Shown: positions 6,159 to 9,600 of the stretch, piece after piece | Layout of the letters: each line of letters starts with the position of its first letter | How positions within the stretch are numbered: the first letter of the stretch is position 1 | DNA from: Planctomycetota bacterium | GTDB lineage: Bacteria; Planctomycetota; Planctomycetia; Pirellulales; UBA7805 | Direction of reading: 5' to 3' | DNA length: 9,600 nucleotides | Assembly (NCBI GenBank): GCA_030605285.1 | Contig: JAUWIQ010000044.1 | Location: 1 to 9,600 of the forward strand | Position numbers and translations under genes: made by a program | Notes under the pieces: generated by a model | Seen by the model: only the letters and a program-made list of their open reading frames with translations | The model's database searches: none | What the model was told of the DNA's origin: nothing

Positions 6159-7943
6159 TTAATCAACGCTTGTGGGGCGTGCTCCAAATAACTTCTGGGC
6201 TTGCCGGACCATAGGATTCTCGGCAACCGCAGACATTTTTTCCTTCCGTGAAGCGGGTCGCTCCGGGGGAACCTCCTCGGTGGGCGTCGCGCTCTCGGCG
6301 ATCGTAAATACCACACGCACAGGCGCCCCGACCACCTCAGAAACCGCACCCTCGATTTTTCGCGTATTTTCCGGACGTTCGCAGATCGACTTGGAAAAAC
6401 TGCAATTATCCTCAAAGCTCACCGCAAGGGCATTCTCTGCTGAGGCGATGACGCGATGGTTTTCTTGGGCGTTCGCCCGAATCAGATCGGAAATCTTTTC
6501 CAGGGCCGCGGTCCAGACCTGTTGCACATTGGCCGCTGTCAGTTTTGTTGCCGGGGGAGCGGCATCCGGATTGCCGGGAGCAGCCGGCTCTTTTTCGGAA
6601 TCGCCTCCTCCGGTTTGAGCAGGAAGGGATGTTTGCGAGGGCTGGGGCGTGTTGCTGGCCGCGGCTGTCTTGGGGCGGGAACTAGCGGATTTTTTTTTTG
6701 GCTCGCTTGGGTTCTGTTTGCCGTCCTGAGGACGCGGCGTTTCTGCTCGCCGCGTCGGATCCGGACTGCCATCCGCGCTGAGTTGGGCGATCAGGACTGA
6801 AAGTTGTTCGAGGTCCTCGAGTTGGGCGGCGCGGACTAAGGCCACTTCGGCCAGCGAGCGGCGCTGGGTGGAATAATGCATGTCGCCTACCGCCTGCTGG
6901 AGGATTTGTAGGATCGCCAGGACCGTTTCCATGCCCAATTGATCCGCAATCTCCCGCACCGCTTCCACCTCATGATCGGTTGCAACATGCAGGAAGGTTT
7001 CGGGGCCGCAACCTGCCTGGGCTGTCATGCAGTCCCGAAAAACTCCCAATAACTGCTCGAGCAGATTACCTATGTCGACCCCTTCGCGGATTGCCGTATC
7101 CAGATCGACAAGCAGACCGGCTGCGTCATGCGTGGCAAATCGGCGGGCCATTGCCAGCAGTCGCGTACTCTCGGCGGTGCCGAGCATGCGATGGACGGTA
7201 GCGGCCGAGATTTGTTCACTCGTAAAGGCAAGCAATTGTTCCAGGAGGGACTGCCCGTCACGCATCGATCCGTCTGCCCGCCGGGCGAGTAATTCCAGAG
7301 CATCGGCATCGATGCCGACCCCTTCAGCCTCTGCGATCTGCCGCAGCCTCGTTACGATCGATTCCGATTCGATTCCTGCAAAGTCAAAACGCTGGCAGCG
7401 GGATAATACCGTAATGGGGATCTTCCCGGGCTCGGTCGTGCAGAAAATAAACTTGACGTGCTCGGGTGGTTCCTCAAGGGTCTTGAGCAGGGCGTTGAAG
7501 GCTTCGCGCGTGAGCATGTGGACTTCGTCGATAATGTAGATCTTCAATCGCGAACGACTCGGGCGGCTATTCACGTTGGAGCGCAATTGCCGGATGTCGT
7601 CGATTCCACGGTTGCTCGCGCCATCGATTTCCAACACGTCGAGATCTTCGCCGCGGAAAATTGCCTCACGGATATCGGCCAGCCCCGGGTCGTCCTCGGG
7701 GGCGTTGAGGGCGGCCGCGAGAATGCGGGCGGCTGAGGTTTTTCCTACCCCCCGCGCCCCGGTGAACAGGTAGGCGGGCCCAACACGGTTTGTGGCGATC
7801 GCCGCCCGCAGGGCCTCGGCGACATGCTCTTGTCCGATCAAGTCGGTAAAGGGCTGTGGGCGATAGCGCCGCGCGATCACAACGTAATCGTCGCCGGAAA
7901 TCTGCTCCCCGGTGGCTGAACTTTGCTGATCTTCTTCCGACAT
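6159..7943 (-). CDS. dnaX: DNA polymerase III subunit tau (gamma/tau, 594 aa)
   Basis: DnaX forms the motor of the clamp loader, which places the sliding clamp on primed DNA; the long tau form also links polymerases and helicase. Residues 21-190 form the AAA+ core: Walker A GARGVGKTS (62-70), LEIDGASNRGIDDIRQLRSN (104-123), Walker B with IIDEVHML (137-144), sensor 1 FCTTEP, and the SRC motif with R182. A sensor 2 region and the collar domain extend to about 390. A Pro/Lys/Ser-rich linker (about 390-465) precedes the tau C-terminal domain. The four cysteines that normally bind zinc after Walker A are absent: ALNAPEDDPG runs straight into the next helix. The linker carries a ten-A slippage site at codons 415-418, so a gamma form of about 420 residues is likely. 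The ATG at 7943 has AGGA five bases upstream. The SRP RNA gene lies just upstream. Confidence 0.97.
   Translation of the reverse strand: MSEEDQQSSATGEQISGDDYVVIARRYRPQPFTDLIGQEHVAEALRAAIATNRVGPAYLFTGARGVGKTSAARILAAALNAPEDDPGLADIREAIFRGEDLDVLEIDGASNRGIDDIRQLRSNVNSRPSRSRLKIYIIDEVHMLTREAFNALLKTLEEPPEHVKFIFCTTEPGKIPITVLSRCQRFDFAGIESESIVTRLRQIAEAEGVGIDADALELLARRADGSMRDGQSLLEQLLAFTSEQISAATVHRMLGTAESTRLLAMARRFATHDAAGLLVDLDTAIREGVDIGNLLEQLLGVFRDCMTAQAGCGPETFLHVATDHEVEAVREIADQLGMETVLAILQILQQAVGDMHYSTQRRSLAEVALVRAAQLEDLEQLSVLIAQLSADGSPDPTRRAETPRPQDGKQNPSEPKKKSASSRPKTAAASNTPQPSQTSLPAQTGGGDSEKEPAAPGNPDAAPPATKLTAANVQQVWTAALEKISDLIRANAQENHRVIASAENALAVSFEDNCSFSKSICERPENTRKIEGAVSEVVGAPVRVVFTIAESATPTEEVPPERPASRKEKMSAVAENPMVRQAQKLFGARPTSVD
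6682..6701 (-). promoter_or_regulatory. Predicted tau/gamma slippage site in dnaX
   Basis: In the coding strand CCA is followed by nine more A and then TCC, so ten A in a row occupy 6699-6690 and encode P415 K416 K417 K418. If one A is added by RNA polymerase, or the ribosome slips by -1 on A-AAA-AAA, the frame reads ATC CGC TAG, with the stop at 6684-6682. The short product would be 420 residues, ending in the linker after the collar domain. The layout matches known dnaX switches: ribosomal in E. coli, transcriptional on an A run in Thermus. I see no upstream Shine-Dalgarno stimulator at the right spacing and no strong downstream stem, which favours transcriptional slippage. Confidence 0.65.
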
Positions 7944-7989
7944 GGCATCCTGCAGGTCGCAACTCCTAAACCAGCGCTACCGGGCAACG

Positions 7990-8087
7990 CAACGAGAGGC
8001 CCACCGCACAAGAAGATGACTGTTTATGGCTGCTGACTTTCGTCCCTGACCAGGTTCACAGGTCCCCATTGTGGGGGCCTCTCATCG
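7990..8087 (-). ncRNA. ffs: Signal recognition particle RNA, small bacterial (4.5S) type
   Basis: The SRP RNA binds Ffh and FtsY to target nascent membrane proteins. On the minus strand the core reads TCAGG-GAC-GAAA-GTC-AGCAGC (8047-8029), which fits the conserved helix 8 with its symmetric UCAGG/AGCAG internal loop. Flanking pairings fit too: CTGT with ACAG, and TGGT with GCCA. The ends close with GAGAGGCCC (8083-8075) against GGGCCTCTC (8002-7994), extended by G-U and Watson-Crick pairs to about 13. The hairpin is about 98 bases with no Alu domain. The apical loop is GAAA where most bacteria have GGAA, with the UCC/GGA stem changed to GAC/GUC in a compensated way. It lies 46 bases before dnaX, as scr does in Bacillus. 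Exact ends are estimates from pairing. Confidence 0.9.
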
Positions 8088-8119
8088 GACGCCGACGGTA
8101 AGTAAGCCGGACTATAACT

Positions 8120-8148
8120 TTTTTACGTTCCAGCCGGCCGATCGTCAA
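8120..8148 (-). promoter_or_regulatory. Candidate sigma-70 type promoter for the ffs-dnaX-ybaB-recR unit
   Basis: On the minus strand TTGACG (8148-8143) stands 17 bases before TAAAAA (8125-8120), five of six and four of six to consensus. Transcription would begin near 8113, about 26 bases before the paired 5' end of the SRP RNA, so 5' processing would be needed. A second -10-like TATAGT (8116-8111) lies closer but lacks a -35. Confidence 0.42.
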
Positions 8149-8237
8149 TGGCGGCGGAAATTTGACCCACCTCGAATAAAAACCTGCATTTGTGCAGCTC
8201 CCCGACAAATTAGTATACCGTGGCGGGAAAAAAGCTA

Positions 8238-8288
8238 AATTTCAGTAGTTTCAAATTTTACACGGCCAATTTTGAACTACTGAAAATT
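8238..8288 (+). repeat. Long AT-rich inverted repeat before the ATPase gene
   Basis: TTTCAGTAGTT (8240-8250) is matched exactly by AACTACTGAAA (8275-8285). After a one-base bulge, CAAA (8252-8255) pairs with TTTG (8271-8274). The loop is about 15 bases (8256-8270). It ends 14 bases before the ATPase ATG at 8302. It may be an operator, a leader stem or the scar of a mobile element. No function can be assigned. Confidence 0.6.
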
Positions 8289-8301
8289 GCTTTAGGGAAT
8301 T

Positions 8302-9600
8302 ATGACGGACTCGATAGATACTGACACGGGGGGGTGGCTGGGGCATAGCGCAGCGGTGCCCCAGCAAAACATGTCTGGGGCTTCGCTTCGTTCAGCCACC
8401 AGCCACCCAACGAATCGCGAGCAAAGCGAACGTCTTCGCAGCACGTTCGTGCCGATCGAGCCGGAATCGTTCCGCAAGGCCGACCTGACAGACAGCGAGG
8501 TCGAGGCACTTATCCTAAAGTTCCTGCTCTCACGGGGCGACGCATCCGGACGCGACATAGCCGAGCAGGTCAAGCTGCCGTTTGTGTTGGTAGATGAACT
8601 GTTGCGCGGCATGAAAAACGATCAGCTTGTCGGACATCGCGGCGCCGCACCGATGAACGACTACCTGTACCAGTTGACCGACATGGGACGAGAACGGGCC
8701 AGGCGGTACTCACAACATTGCACCTACTTCGGTTCCGCCCCCGTCGCTTTGAAGGACTATATCGAAAGCGTCCATGCACAGTCGCTTACCAACCAACACC
8801 CGACCGCCGAGGACCTTCACCGCGCGTTCGACGGTCTGGTGCTTAACAAAAACATGCTCGATAGACTGGGGCCTGCGATAAACTCCGGACGTGGATTGTT
8901 CCTGTTCGGACCGCCGGGCAACGGAAAGACCAGCATCGCCGAGCGAGTAACCGCCGCATTCGGCCAAGAGACTTGGATACCCAGGGCGATCGGCGTCGAC
9001 GGCGAAATCGTCCGGCTGTTCGACCCGGTCAACCACGAAGAGGTGCCGGTCGACTCGGGCGGCGGACTGCTCGACCAGCGCAGGATCGACCGGCGTTGGG
9101 TCCGCATCCGACGGCCGACGATCGTCGCCGGCGGAGAGCTTACCATGTCGCAACTCGAGGTGACCATAAACACCTCGACCGGCATTAGCGAAGCACCGCT
9201 ACAACTTAAAAGCAACTGCGGAACGCTGGTGATCGACGACTTCGGACGGCAGCGGATGCGGATCGACGAGTTGCTGAATCGCTGGATCGTGCCGCTGGAG
9301 AAGCGATACGATTTCCTCAGCCTGCCCAACGGCAAGAAGATCAAAGTGCCGTTCGACCAGTTGGTCATCTTCTCGACGAACCTGGAGCCGCGCGACTTGG
9401 TCGACGAGGCGTTTTTGCGCCGAATTCCGTACAAGATCGAAGTAAATGATCCGAGCGAAGAGGAATTCCGCCGGCTGTTCGAGATCATCTCACCGAAACT
9501 GGGCCTGGAGTACCACCGGGAAGCGGTCGATTACCTCATTGAACGCCACTACCGGAAGACTGGCCGGCCGTTTCGATTCTGCCAGCCGCGCGACCTGCTG
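8302..9600 (+). CDS. Winged-helix AAA+ ATPase, N-terminal 433 residues (3' end outside window)
   Basis: The frame starting at ATG 8302 (AGGGA three bases upstream) has no stop to the window edge, giving at least 433 residues. Residues 1-45 are low-complexity and partly encoded by a palindromic repeat. Residues 60-137 look like a winged helix ([18 protein letters not shown], then [18 protein letters not shown] and [13 protein letters not shown]). The ATPase follows: Walker [10 protein letters not shown] (203-211), Walker B TLVIDDFG (308-315), sensor 1 around N360 (VIFSTNLEP), a likely arginine finger at R373/R374, and [13 protein letters not shown] as a sensor 2 region. I recall this domain order, with WVRIRRP and [12 protein letters not shown] blocks, in a widespread family labelled only 'AAA family ATPase', often near pilus or secretion genes; the association is from memory. 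No partner gene is visible here. A promoter could not be found with confidence. The true start could lie downstream of the repeat. Confidence 0.85.
   Translation, partial: MTDSIDTDTGGWLGHSAAVPQQNMSGASLRSATSHPTNREQSERLRSTFVPIEPESFRKADLTDSEVEALILKFLLSRGDASGRDIAEQVKLPFVLVDELLRGMKNDQLVGHRGAAPMNDYLYQLTDMGRERARRYSQHCTYFGSAPVALKDYIESVHAQSLTNQHPTAEDLHRAFDGLVLNKNMLDRLGPAINSGRGLFLFGPPGNGKTSIAERVTAAFGQETWIPRAIGVDGEIVRLFDPVNHEEVPVDSGGGLLDQRRIDRRWVRIRRPTIVAGGELTMSQLEVTINTSTGISEAPLQLKSNCGTLVIDDFGRQRMRIDELLNRWIVPLEKRYDFLSLPNGKKIKVPFDQLVIFSTNLEPRDLVDEAFLRRIPYKIEVNDPSEEEFRRLFEIISPKLGLEYHREAVDYLIERHYRKTGRPFRFCQPRDLL
8332..8408. repeat. Nested palindromic repeat inside the ATPase 5' coding region
   Basis: The outer arms GGGTGGCTGG (8332-8341) and CCAGCCACCC (8399-8408) are perfect inverted copies. 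Inside, CTGGGGC occurs at 8338-8344 and 8375-8381, with its inverse GCCCCAG at 8358-8364, so two mutually exclusive hairpins can form. The element keeps the reading frame open and encodes residues 11-36 of the ATPase. The shape resembles dispersed palindromic repeats that I recall from planctomycete genomes, but copy number could not be tested. Confidence 0.62.

Noticed and set aside
6539..6698. Alternative +1-frame extension after the dnaX A run, of about 52 codons
   Set aside because: It is reached only if one A is lost. The product is Pro/Arg-rich with no conserved feature, so it is kept as a by-product possibility and not annotated as a gene.
8190..8219. TTGTGC-18-TATACC as a promoter for the ATPase gene
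   Set aside because: Only three of six and four of six matches, with an 18-base spacer; too weak in an AT-rich stretch to support.
8817..9488. Long open frame (223 codons) on the minus strand
   Set aside because: It lies opposite the AAA+ ATPase frame, which carries clear Walker A, Walker B and sensor motifs. The minus-strand product is serine/arginine-rich with no family signature, as expected of a shadow.

Overview
The window looks like chromosomal DNA of a planctomycete, most likely of the Pirellulales type. This is an inference from gene content and order, moderate GC, weak Shine-Dalgarno use at several genes, and protein sequences that resemble planctomycete versions from memory. No database search was possible.

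Left part (1-1750): the 3' end of a NadD-like nicotinate-nucleotide adenylyltransferase gene on + converges with a small conserved hypothetical gene on -. A divergent spacer follows, then a soluble histidine kinase gene on + whose ATP-binding domain is broken by a frameshift at a T run near 1463.

Middle part (1747-8087): seven genes read leftward. In transcription order these are the SRP 4.5S-type RNA (ffs), dnaX, ybaB/ebfC, recR, rpoN (sigma-54), nrdR and a lipoprotein gene. The ffs-dnaX-ybaB-recR order is the same as the scr-dnaX-yaaK-recR block of Bacillus. It places protein targeting, the clamp loader, a nucleoid-associated protein and recombinational repair in one transcription unit. A weak hairpin after recR and another after rpoN suggest that rpoN and nrdR are at least partly separate units.

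Right part (8088-9600): a divergent, AT-rich spacer with two inverted repeats leads into a + strand gene that stays open to the window edge. It encodes a winged-helix plus AAA+ ATPase whose variable N-terminus is partly encoded by a palindromic repeat.

Most interesting signals: (1) a run of ten A in dnaX at codons 415-418, followed in the -1 frame by a stop three codons later, which is the layout of a tau/gamma slippage switch; (2) a DnaX that has lost the four-cysteine zinc module; (3) an SRP RNA with a GAAA rather than GGAA apical loop and compensating helix changes; (4) the kinase frameshift; (5) the repeat-derived N-terminus of the ATPase. I see no CRISPR array, tRNA, transposase or clear defence system in the window.
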